Assembly (NCBI RefSeq): GCF_003688415.1
Contig: NZ_REFJ01000001.1
Location: 62,001 to 126,000, forward strand
Source: Umboniibacter marinipuniceus
Lineage (GTDB): Bacteria; Pseudomonadota; Gammaproteobacteria; Pseudomonadales; DSM-25080
Direction of reading: 5' to 3'
Length of the DNA: 64,000 bases
The stretch's first letter is position 1, and the number at the start of each line of letters is the position of its first letter. Positions 44,159 through 51,755 of this stretch are shown here, piece by piece. The notes beneath the pieces were generated by a model that ran no database searches, was not told the DNA's origin, and was given only the letters and a program-made list of their open reading frames with translations. Made by a program: the position numbers and the translations under genes.

Positions 44159-44713
44159 ATGAGCGATAAGCAAAACAAGCAAATTCAACGTCAGGTGGCC
44201 AAACTGTCCATTGTTGTGGTTGCCATGTTCGCTTTCGTTTTTGTTGTAATGGTGCCCCTGTACAACCTCTTTTGTGAGGTTACGGGGCTCAACGGAAAGA
44301 CAGGCGGGCCTTATCAAGCTGAGCAGATTGTTGTTGATGAAACCAGAACCATTAGGGTTCAGATGATTTCGATGAACAACGAGGAAATGCCCTGGCAGTT
44401 TGGCCCCGAAGTTGAGGAAGTCTTTGTTCACCCAGGAGAGCAAGTGCAAGTGAATTACTTCGCTACTAATCCAACGGGTAACGAGATGGTCGCGCAAGCG
44501 GTGCCTAGCGTACTGCCATTTAGGGCAAGTAGTTACTTCCATAAAACTGAGTGCTTTTGCTTCAACCAACAAACGTTGGCTGCCGGCGAAAGCATTGAGA
44601 TGCCGTTGGTATTTATCGTTGACCCTGAAGTACCAGACAACGTGAGTACCATTACCCTGTCGTACACAATATTTGACGTTTCACCGGCGCGCGCGTCGGT
44701 GGGCGCAAAATAG
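44159..44713 (+). CDS. ctaG: Cytochrome c oxidase copper chaperone CtaG/Cox11
   Basis: Delivers copper to the CuB site of subunit I. The 184-residue protein has one N-terminal membrane helix (about 15-37), a periplasmic beta domain and the copper-binding CFCFNQQTL motif (CxC), as in Cox11. It sits between coxA and coxC in the standard order. Confidence 0.95.
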   Translation: MSDKQNKQIQRQVAKLSIVVVAMFAFVFVVMVPLYNLFCEVTGLNGKTGGPYQAEQIVVDETRTIRVQMISMNNEEMPWQFGPEVEEVFVHPGEQVQVNYFATNPTGNEMVAQAVPSVLPFRASSYFHKTECFCFNQQTLAAGESIEMPLVFIVDPEVPDNVSTITLSYTIFDVSPARASVGAK

Positions 44714-44725
44714 AGGAGACTTATT

Positions 44726-45616
44726 ATGTCTGCTGAAGGAACGTATTACGTACCGGAGCAAAGCAAGCTGCCAATTTTGGCATCCCTCGCATTGTTCTTA
44801 ACTGTGTTTGGCGCTGGTTTATGGCTAAATGGATCTAGTAACGGCCCATGGGTGTTCGCCTTTGGCGGCCTCTTTTTTTCCGGCGTTTTGTATAGCTGGT
44901 TTGCCACCGCTGCACGCGAAAACTTAGCGGGTATGAACTCTGCTCAGCTCAAACGCTCCTATGTTTGGGGTATGGGTTGGTTTATCTTCTCGGAAGTGAT
45001 GTTCTTCGCAGCCTTCTTCGGTGCGCTGTTTTATGTTCGTGCTTTCGCGCTACCGTGGTTAGGTGGCGAAGGTGATAAAGCGGTTACTAACGAGCTTTGG
45101 AATGGGTTTCAGGCCACCTGGCCACTAATGGTAACTCCTGACCAAGCGGCTAACGGTGACAGCGCAATTTTCAAAGGCCCGGGTGAAGTTATTCCTTGGA
45201 ACGGCTTACCGCTCCTGAACACCATCCTTCTGCTGCTCTCCAGTGTAACGGTTCACTTCGCGCATCATGCGCTAAAGCATGATCAGCGTAAGAAGTTCCA
45301 TAACTGGCTCATTGCCACGCTTATTTTGGGTGTTGCTTTCCTATTCTTCCAAGCTGAAGAATATTGGGTAGCTTATACGCAGTTGGGTTTGACACTTGAT
45401 TCGGGTATTTATGGATCAACGTTCTTCTTGCTTACCGGCTTCCACGGTCTTCACGTTACCTTGGGTACCTTCATGCTATTCGTACAGTTGGTGCGTAGTT
45501 ATAGGGGTCACTTCAAGGCGGATGATCATTTCGGCTTTGAAGCCTCAAGCTGGTATTGGCATTTTGTTGATGTAGTTTGGGTAGGTTTGTTTATCTTCGT
45601 CTACGTCTTGGTGTGA
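44726..45616 (+). CDS. coxC: Cytochrome c oxidase subunit III
   Basis: Seven-helix core subunit that stabilises oxygen access. The 296-residue protein has GWFIFSEVMFFAAFFGALFY, LLSSVTVHFAHHAL, FLLTGFHGLHVTLGTFML and SSWYWHFVDVVWVGLFIFVY, all characteristic. A stretch of about 40 residues around WNGFQATWPLMVTPDQAANG is the loop found in the related subunit IIIs. It is followed by a hairpin and the convergent DUF2909 gene. Confidence 0.96.
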   Translation: MSAEGTYYVPEQSKLPILASLALFLTVFGAGLWLNGSSNGPWVFAFGGLFFSGVLYSWFATAARENLAGMNSAQLKRSYVWGMGWFIFSEVMFFAAFFGALFYVRAFALPWLGGEGDKAVTNELWNGFQATWPLMVTPDQAANGDSAIFKGPGEVIPWNGLPLLNTILLLLSSVTVHFAHHALKHDQRKKFHNWLIATLILGVAFLFFQAEEYWVAYTQLGLTLDSGIYGSTFFLLTGFHGLHVTLGTFMLFVQLVRSYRGHFKADDHFGFEASSWYWHFVDVVWVGLFIFVYVLV

Positions 45617-45624
45617 GCAAATAA

Positions 45625-45647
45625 GAGGGCCGTGTTTATTGGCCCTC
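45625..45647. terminator. Bidirectional hairpin between coxC and DUF2909 gene
   Basis: GAGGGCC (45625-45631) pairs with GGCCCTC (45641-45647) across a nine-base AT-rich loop. It lies between two convergent stops. No strong T run follows on either strand, so termination strength is uncertain. Confidence 0.55.
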
Positions 45648-45654
45648 CGCTTGT

Positions 45655-45876
45655 TTAGTAGCGGTTGGACCAAGGTGCACCCACCTGAAGCTGGCCGCTC
45701 CAAATACCATAAGCAATGGTGCCTATCAGTGCGGTCGCTAGGGCAATTCGAACCCCTAGCGCCCACATTAGCCGCCTTTTATTGCTCGCTGCGTGATCTT
45801 TCATCAGAAAGACGAAGCCGCTGGTCAGCGAAATAACCATAGCGATAAACAAGACTGCGATAAGAATTTTAAGCAC
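45655..45876 (-). CDS. DUF2909 family twin-transmembrane protein
   Basis: Small protein of about 73 residues with two membrane helices (LKILIAVLFIAMVISL and VRIALATALIGTIAYGIW) separated by FLMKDHAASNKRR. I start it at the GTG at 45874-45876, with GGAG eight bases upstream; an ATG at 45891 is in frame but overlaps that GGAG. It is found opposite SURF1 in cox clusters of related bacteria. Function unknown; a role in oxidase assembly is inferred from position. Confidence 0.75.
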   Translation of the reverse strand: MLKILIAVLFIAMVISLTSGFVFLMKDHAASNKRRLMWALGVRIALATALIGTIAYGIWSGQLQVGAPWSNRY

Positions 45877-45919
45877 GAGTTCCGCTCCCATAAAAATGTG
45901 TGATGAGGTATTAAAGCAC

Positions 45920-46648
45920 ATGCTTAGTCAAAATCCTGCAACAAATCGTCGCCTGCATGGCTCCTTTCATTTGCTATGCTTGGCGTTGCTGATTCTGTTG
46001 ATAAACCTGGGCTTTTGGCAGCTAGATCGAGCAGCTTGGCGAGCGGATCAGTGGCAAGCAATGGAACAGCAGTTACAGCAGCCGGCGATCAGTTTGAACT
46101 CGGCAGGAGCTTTCCCAGCCCATAGGCTGGTGACGGCGCAGGGTCGGTGGCTGAATCAAGAGGCTCTATTGCTGCAAAATCGAACCTATGATGGCCAGGC
46201 TGGGGTAGAAGTGTTGGTTCCCTTCCAAACCACTCAGGGTTTAGTGCTGGTTAACCGAGGATTCGTTGCCTGGAACTATGGCGCCGTATTGCCTTCGGTC
46301 AATCCAGCTACTAGTTTAGAGATACTTGGGCGAATTGCCCCAGTGGACGAAAACCCAGTGTTAGCTAACGTAGATAGCGCTGATAATCCCCTCGTTCAAA
46401 CACGAGACTTAGCCGTGTTATCAACACGTCTCGGGGCGCCGATAGTGAGCGAAGTCCGGTTAGTGGCGGAGCATCCCGATGCACTGGCTACCAATTGGCA
46501 GTTCAATCGAATTGGCCCAGAAAAACATATCGGCTACGCCGTGCAATGGTTTTGCATGAGCTTTGCTTTGCTAATTCTCTGGGTTGTGGTATTCATAAGA
46601 AGTAAAAAAAATAATAATAATGGAGAGGTTCATGCAGATGTACGCTGA
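45920..46648 (+). CDS. SURF1 family cytochrome oxidase assembly protein
   Basis: SURF1 proteins help insert heme a into subunit I. The 242-residue protein has N- and C-terminal transmembrane helices flanking a periplasmic domain. It shows NLGFWQLDRAAWR near the start, LLQNRTYDGQAGVEVLVPF, LVNRGFVAW in the middle, and GPEKHIGYAVQWFCMSFALL near the end, as in the family. Start at ATG 45920. It overlaps the next gene by 17 bases. Confidence 0.92.
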   Translation: MLSQNPATNRRLHGSFHLLCLALLILLINLGFWQLDRAAWRADQWQAMEQQLQQPAISLNSAGAFPAHRLVTAQGRWLNQEALLLQNRTYDGQAGVEVLVPFQTTQGLVLVNRGFVAWNYGAVLPSVNPATSLEILGRIAPVDENPVLANVDSADNPLVQTRDLAVLSTRLGAPIVSEVRLVAEHPDALATNWQFNRIGPEKHIGYAVQWFCMSFALLILWVVVFIRSKKNNNNGEVHADVR

Positions 46649-47222
46649 AGATTCCCTCACCGAGGCAACGATACGATCTAACAAGCGCAAGCTTGCTGTT
46701 CTACTGATCATTCCCCTGGTGGTTCTTGCGATAGCTTATGCTGTCTTTTATACGGGTGTAGGTGTCCCAACTGGTACAACTAATAAGGGCGAGCTAGTTC
46801 AGCCCCCTATCGCCACGGAAGACTTTGTTTACAACCAACTCGATGGCAGTTTATACACGCCTGAGCCGCTCTGGCACATGGTTATCCCGGTGATGGGAGA
46901 CTGCAGTGTTACCTGTAGAGAGACGTTATACACCACACGCCAGGTTCATTTGCGACAGGGCAAGCGGGCCATCGACATAGACCGAATTGCGGTCCTAACT
47001 AGCCCGCCTTCCTCCGAGTTTGTGGCATACATGGAGGCTGAGCATCCTCGCACAGCTATCGTGATTGCCAACCAAGCCCAATGGGCTCTGGTAACCGGCC
47101 CAACACAAGCCGCCGATGGCGACTACTTCCTGGTGGATCCACGCGGCTGGCTGATGATGGCATATCGCAGCGAGCATACGGGCGAAGATCTGTTGTTCGA
47201 CCTGAAAAAGCTGATTCGCTGA
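46632..47222 (+). CDS. Membrane-anchored SCO-like protein of the cox cluster, function unknown
   Basis: The 196-residue protein has one N-terminal transmembrane helix (about 20-40) and a periplasmic domain containing GDCSVTCRE. This CxxxC is placed as in SCO copper chaperones (about Cys91 and Cys95), but the distal histidine ligand of SCO1 is not evident. I start it at the ATG at 46632 with GGAG upstream; 46638 is also possible. Related cox operons carry a similar gene between SURF1 and ctaA. Thioredoxin-fold or copper-handling activity is inferred, not shown. Confidence 0.75.
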   Translation: MQMYAEDSLTEATIRSNKRKLAVLLIIPLVVLAIAYAVFYTGVGVPTGTTNKGELVQPPIATEDFVYNQLDGSLYTPEPLWHMVIPVMGDCSVTCRETLYTTRQVHLRQGKRAIDIDRIAVLTSPPSSEFVAYMEAEHPRTAIVIANQAQWALVTGPTQAADGDYFLVDPRGWLMMAYRSEHTGEDLLFDLKKLIR

Positions 47223-47231
47223 GGAGGCACT

Positions 47232-48254
47232 ATGAACAATAGAATAGTGCTCGCTCGGAAAGTGGTCATCGCTGCGCTCGTGATTACTGCATTAGCGGTT
47301 AATCTGGGAGCCTTTACTCGCTTGGTTGACGCTGGCTTGGGCTGCCCTGACTGGCCAGGATGTTATGGTCATGCCCTGTGGCCAAACGAAGTCCACGAAG
47401 TGGCTGCGGCCAACCAAGCGTTTCCCGATACGCCCGTAGAAGCTGATAAGACTTGGCCAGAAATGGTTCACCGTTATTTCGCCTCTACCGTTGGTTTATT
47501 CATTATTGGTTTGGTCTTGTTGTGTTGGCGCAACGGGCCTCGAAAGCTGTCAATTGGCCTGCTATTCATGGTGCTACTTCAAGGCGCATTTGGAGCGTGG
47601 ACGGTAACACTCAAGCTCTGGCCGCAGGTTGTGACGCTTCATTTGCTGGGCGGCTTCACGACTTTGGCACTGCTTTGGTTACTCTTTCAGCGGCTCTGGC
47701 AGTTTAAGTGGCCAGAGAATAGCGGTCTGCTTGCTGTGAAGCGCTTGGCCATTGTGGCAACTATTGCGGTGGTTATGCAGGTTGCTTTAGGAGGTTGGAC
47801 ATCCTCAAATTATGCTGCGTTGGCATGTACTGATTTACCCACCTGCCACGGCTATTGGCTGCCCACCGCTGATTACCAAGAGGGTTTTGATATATTTCAA
47901 GAGATTGGCCCCAACTACTTGGGCGGTCAGCTTGATAATGACGCCCGAATTGCGATTCACTTCAGCCATCGTGTTGGTGCCATTGTCGTTACCTTGATTC
48001 TATTAACGCTGCTATTAAAAGTTTGGCGAGCTGGCGATTACTTCGCCCGTCGCTGGGCCATCCTAACGACGTTCATTTTAACTGCGCAGATCTTACTGGG
48101 CTTAAGTAACATCATCTTCGCCTTGCCACTTAGCGTGGCGGTATTACACAACGCTGGCGGCGCTGCCCTGTTGCTATGTCTGGTCACTTTAAACCATCGC
48201 CTATTTACCATGGCAACAAACGCGCAGCACGCTGCCGTGGAGCAACGAGTATGA
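47232..48254 (+). CDS. ctaA: Heme A synthase (COX15/CtaA)
   Basis: Oxidises the C8 methyl of heme O to a formyl group. The 340-residue protein has eight transmembrane helices. It shows GAFTRLVDAGLGCPDWPGCYG near the N terminus, EMVHRYFAS, TLHLLGG, FSHRVGAIVV and LHNAGGA, which supply the heme-ligand histidines. Its stop overlaps the ctaB start (ATGA). Confidence 0.95.
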   Translation: MNNRIVLARKVVIAALVITALAVNLGAFTRLVDAGLGCPDWPGCYGHALWPNEVHEVAAANQAFPDTPVEADKTWPEMVHRYFASTVGLFIIGLVLLCWRNGPRKLSIGLLFMVLLQGAFGAWTVTLKLWPQVVTLHLLGGFTTLALLWLLFQRLWQFKWPENSGLLAVKRLAIVATIAVVMQVALGGWTSSNYAALACTDLPTCHGYWLPTADYQEGFDIFQEIGPNYLGGQLDNDARIAIHFSHRVGAIVVTLILLTLLLKVWRAGDYFARRWAILTTFILTAQILLGLSNIIFALPLSVAVLHNAGGAALLLCLVTLNHRLFTMATNAQHAAVEQRV

Positions 48255-49177
48255 CGCAAACAACGAGTATTTCCGAACGTCCTATATGGCGTGACTACCT
48301 GGAGTTGAGTAAGCCCAATGTTGTGGCATTGATGATCGTTACCTCTGCTATCGGCATGGTGTTGTCCACACCTGGCTTAATCCCCTTGGATGTGTTCGTG
48401 TTGGGTAACTTAGGTATTGCCCTTTGCGCCGGGTCGGCTGCGGCGGTCAATCATCTCGTTGATCAACGCATTGATACGCAAATGGCGCGCACGCAAAATC
48501 GGCCGGTCGCTACCGGCCGTCTTAGCACCACACAAGGTGTGTTGTTCGCCCTCGTGACAGGCGGGTTGGGTATGGGGATTTTGTTCGCCTTTATTAACGC
48601 CTTGACCGCTTGGTTAACCTTCGCATCGCTGTTGGGTTACGCTGTGGTCTACACACTCTATTTAAAACGTGCCACACCACAAAACATTGTGATAGGTGGT
48701 CTGGCGGGAGCGGCTCCGCCGCTGTTAGGTTGGGTAGCCGTCACCGGCGAAATTCATCCTCACGCATTGCTCTTAGTGCTGGTCATTTATATCTGGACAC
48801 CACCACACTTTTGGGCGTTGGCCATTCATCGCCGTGACGACTATGCCAAGGCAGACATTCCAATGCTGCCGGTCACCCATGGCATTCCTTACACTAAGTT
48901 GCACGTGCTGCTTTATACCGTAATTCTTCTGCTGGTAACGGTGCTACCCTGGCTGACAGGAATGTTTGGGCTACTCTACTTGGCCGCAGCAGTGATCCTA
49001 GGCGCCGGTTTCCTCTACTGGAGCTTGATTCTCTATTTCGATAAGCATCCCAATGCCGGAATGGAAACCTTCAAATATTCCATCGTCTATTTACTCGTGT
49101 TGTTCGTGGCGATGATTCTAGATCATTACCTCATGACACCCACCTTCAGCATTCAAGCTACTGGAGCTTTAGTATGA
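48251..49177 (+). CDS. ctaB: Protoheme IX farnesyltransferase (heme O synthase)
   Basis: Adds a farnesyl group to heme B, giving heme O for CtaA. The 308-residue UbiA-type protein has LELSKPNVVALMIVTS, NHLVDQRIDTQMARTQNRP (first Asp-rich motif) and YIWTPPHFWALAIHRRDDY (second). The start is the ATG at 48251 overlapping the ctaA stop; an earlier in-frame codon would extend it into ctaA. Its stop overlaps the sco start. Confidence 0.96.
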   Translation: MTQTTSISERPIWRDYLELSKPNVVALMIVTSAIGMVLSTPGLIPLDVFVLGNLGIALCAGSAAAVNHLVDQRIDTQMARTQNRPVATGRLSTTQGVLFALVTGGLGMGILFAFINALTAWLTFASLLGYAVVYTLYLKRATPQNIVIGGLAGAAPPLLGWVAVTGEIHPHALLLVLVIYIWTPPHFWALAIHRRDDYAKADIPMLPVTHGIPYTKLHVLLYTVILLLVTVLPWLTGMFGLLYLAAAVILGAGFLYWSLILYFDKHPNAGMETFKYSIVYLLVLFVAMILDHYLMTPTFSIQATGALV

Positions 49178-49839
49178 CCGCAGCAGTTACCTCACAACAG
49201 TCAAAGGGCATTAAATGGACCTTAGCGCTAACGGTTGGGTTTTCATTGTTGATGCTAATTGGCTTTCTTTGGAAGTTTACTCAGCCCCGAGTACTTTCGA
49301 CTCCTGAACTACGTGCGAATAATGCGTTTGTATTTGAGACCGCAAGAATTCCACGCCCATTTCAACTCCTCGATGAATCCGGTGCGCCGGCTGACAATAG
49401 TATCTTCGAAGGTAAGTGGACGCTGGCGTTCTTCGGTTTCGTTAATTGCCCAGATATTTGCCCCTCGGCAATGGCGCAAATGCGTGATATGAAAGCAATG
49501 CTGGAGAATCAAGGTCGAGCCGAAAACGTGCAGTTTATGCTGGTAAGTGTGGATCCAGACCGAGATAGTGCTGAGATCTTAGGCCCCTATGTGCGCTTTT
49601 TTGATGAAGATTTCCGCGGTTTGACGGGGGAGTATCTACAGGTGAAGCAATTAGCCGCCGATTTCAATGTGGCGTTTAATAAAGTCTACGCCGATGAAAG
49701 CTATTACTCGGTGGATCACAGCGGCAATATAGCGCTGATTAATCCTTATGGGCACTATCAGGGCTTCTTCAAGCCCCCCTTTCTTCCCAGCCAGCTCGTC
49801 TTGACGTTCAACTCTATTCGTCAATCTTGGCGTGGCTAA
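49174..49839 (+). CDS. SCO1/SenC family copper chaperone
   Basis: Delivers copper to the CuA site of subunit II or reduces its cysteines. The 221-residue protein has an N-terminal membrane helix (about 17-35), the copper-binding NCPDIC (Cys92 and Cys96) and the distal ligand VDHSG (His182). It overlaps ctaB by four bases (ATGA) and closes the oxidase operon. Confidence 0.94.
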   Translation: MTAAVTSQQSKGIKWTLALTVGFSLLMLIGFLWKFTQPRVLSTPELRANNAFVFETARIPRPFQLLDESGAPADNSIFEGKWTLAFFGFVNCPDICPSAMAQMRDMKAMLENQGRAENVQFMLVSVDPDRDSAEILGPYVRFFDEDFRGLTGEYLQVKQLAADFNVAFNKVYADESYYSVDHSGNIALINPYGHYQGFFKPPFLPSQLVLTFNSIRQSWRG

Positions 49840-49848
49840 CACCGAACT

Positions 49849-49872
49849 CGTGGCTAGTGAACGCTAGCCACG
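49849..49872. repeat. Inverted repeat between sco and ZIP genes
   Basis: CGTGGCTAG (49849-49857) and CTAGCCACG (49864-49872) form a perfect nine-pair stem around six bases. It covers the stop of the ZIP gene and lies ten bases after the sco stop. No T run follows, so it is a weak terminator candidate at best. Confidence 0.5.
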
Positions 49873-50615
49873 ACGGCCATCAGTACGAAGCCAATAATCA
49901 CGAAATTGAAATCTCTACGGTTACAGCAGCGATTGATTAAGGTGGCGCGCGTTAGACCGTGAAGTGTACCTAAATATAAGAAGGTACCTGCCGCGAAGGC
50001 ATTAAAAGAAGGCTCTAAAAGCTGCGCCGTAGTACTTGCACTGGCGTCGGCAGTGATCACACCGGCAACAATACCCAGCGGAAAGGCAAAGGCGAATAGC
50101 CCAAATGCCACTAGATTGCTTTGCAATGACTTGCCGCTTTGAACTAGTTTCACGGCTAGGGCGAAACTGGCAGCCCACTTGTGTGCAAGAACGGCGACCA
50201 TAATGATAATGGCCGTACTCAGGTGATCAGTGGAGCCCAGCGCGGCGCCAGCAAGAACCGAATGAATAGAGAGCACAGCAGTGGATAACCATGCGTAGGC
50301 AGGGCTATTGGCATGATGATGATCAGCGAGGTGGGTGCCAAGATGTTCCAACCAAAGTAGCAGCAAGAACACGACGCCCGCACCTACAAAGGCAAACGGG
50401 TAGTGGTAGCCTAAATCATGGAAGGCTTCGTTTGCTTCAGGGAGCATATGCAGCAGTGCCGCACCCAGAAAGATACCGCAGGCCAGCGCTTCGCCCGTTG
50501 AGTAATCTACGCCGATACGCTTGCGATGTTGATGTCGGAATGGCGGCATGCCTGCCAGCCAAGTGACGATGAATATCAGTATTGAAAAACCGATCAACAT
50601 TAAGGTGTGATCCAT
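49854..50615 (-). CDS. ZIP family metal transporter
   Basis: Predicted divalent metal (zinc or iron) importer. The 253-residue protein has about eight transmembrane helices. TM4/TM5 metal-site segments are reduced to HSVLAGAALGS and AHKWAASFALA, lacking the acidic residues of the canonical HxxxE. HLADHHHANS is a His-rich loop. Substrate and direction are therefore uncertain. It is in the same strand and order as thrB. Confidence 0.8.
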   Translation of the reverse strand: MDHTLMLIGFSILIFIVTWLAGMPPFRHQHRKRIGVDYSTGEALACGIFLGAALLHMLPEANEAFHDLGYHYPFAFVGAGVVFLLLLWLEHLGTHLADHHHANSPAYAWLSTAVLSIHSVLAGAALGSTDHLSTAIIIMVAVLAHKWAASFALAVKLVQSGKSLQSNLVAFGLFAFAFPLGIVAGVITADASASTTAQLLEPSFNAFAAGTFLYLGTLHGLTRATLINRCCNRRDFNFVIIGFVLMAVVASVH

Positions 50616-50659
50616 GAAAGAATCTCTTCGCGATGATTAATGAATTTGCACGGAGTATA

Positions 50660-51622
50660 TCAACAGTATTGTGCAATATCGCTAGGATGTGCAATTAATT
50701 GCGCTAATCGTCGGCGTAGCTGGTAGGCCGACTTTAAACGCCGGCCAGTCTGCTGTAATTCATCTTCACGACGCGATAGCCAGAAGCGCATCATGGCCAC
50801 CCTAGAAACTAACCACCAGAGCGATAGCTCTTGGGTGGTGATTGGCCTAATAGCATTATAACGGGCGATAAGCTGTTGCAGCTTGTGGCTATCATAGTTG
50901 TTATTCTGCTCATCCCAACACCAGTCATTTGCCACAATGGCTACGTCGAGAAGAAAAACGTCCGTTGCCGAGAAATAGAAGTCAATGACCGCCGAAAGCT
51001 GACCATCGTGAAACAGCGCGTTGTCGTGGAAGAGGTCGGCATGAACAATACCGCTGGGTAGTGAACTTAAGGTATCGAGGTGCTGCAGGTGATCAGCGAA
51101 CTGTTGATCTACAAGCTCCTGTTCAGCCGTTTCTAGGCCTTGGTAGATAGATTCTGCCGTACGCTGCATCCAGTCGAGGCCCCGAGTGTTAACCTGGTGC
51201 AATGCGGGCGGTCGGACGTGACTAAGGTGCATAGCCGCGAGAAATTCACCAGCTTGACCACATTGGTCAGCGGTGGGTTGAGTTACGTGGCCACCTTCCG
51301 CTCGAGGGAATAGCAGCGCAGCTTTAGACTCAAAATGCACCACTGCTTCGCCGTCGCCGGTCCGATATGGACAGGGAACCGCAAGGCCGCGGTCCGCGAG
51401 TTTGGTGGTCAGCTCAATAAAGAACGGCAAGTCCTCTGACTTGAGGTATTCGAAAATGGTGAGAACGGCTTCCTCAATCTTTCCGTCACGGCTGAAGTCT
51501 ACGAAGTAGGTGGTATTTTCAATGCCATCTTCGATTCCACGAAACGAGACCACCTCACCAAGTTTAAACGGTTCGCACAGTGTCTGCAGTTGTGCGGTGG
51601 TGAGTTGAGTGTAAACGGCCAT
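50660..51622 (-). CDS. thrB: Homoserine kinase (ThrB, aminoglycoside phosphotransferase-like type)
   Basis: Phosphorylates homoserine for threonine synthesis. The 320-residue protein is of the APH-fold type. It begins MAVYTQLTTAQL and has FRGIEDGIENTTYFVDF, the catalytic loop IVHADLFHDNALF and AVIDFYFS with the metal-binding Asp. Start at the ATG at 51620-51622 with GGAG nine bases upstream; a longer frame to 51667 is unlikely. It is divergent from polA, as in Pseudomonas. Confidence 0.92.
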   Translation of the reverse strand: MAVYTQLTTAQLQTLCEPFKLGEVVSFRGIEDGIENTTYFVDFSRDGKIEEAVLTIFEYLKSEDLPFFIELTTKLADRGLAVPCPYRTGDGEAVVHFESKAALLFPRAEGGHVTQPTADQCGQAGEFLAAMHLSHVRPPALHQVNTRGLDWMQRTAESIYQGLETAEQELVDQQFADHLQHLDTLSSLPSGIVHADLFHDNALFHDGQLSAVIDFYFSATDVFLLDVAIVANDWCWDEQNNNYDSHKLQQLIARYNAIRPITTQELSLWWLVSRVAMMRFWLSRREDELQQTGRRLKSAYQLRRRLAQLIAHPSDIAQYC

Positions 51623-51755
51623 GAAAGGTCTCCAAGCTTCGATCTGATAGAGCGATAGTACCACCAAGCGATTAGTGAAAATAGCCTTCGAAGTGGCTGA
51701 TAATCATTGTAAATCGCGTTATTCTTTAGCTTAAATTTTATCGGTAGTGAAATCT

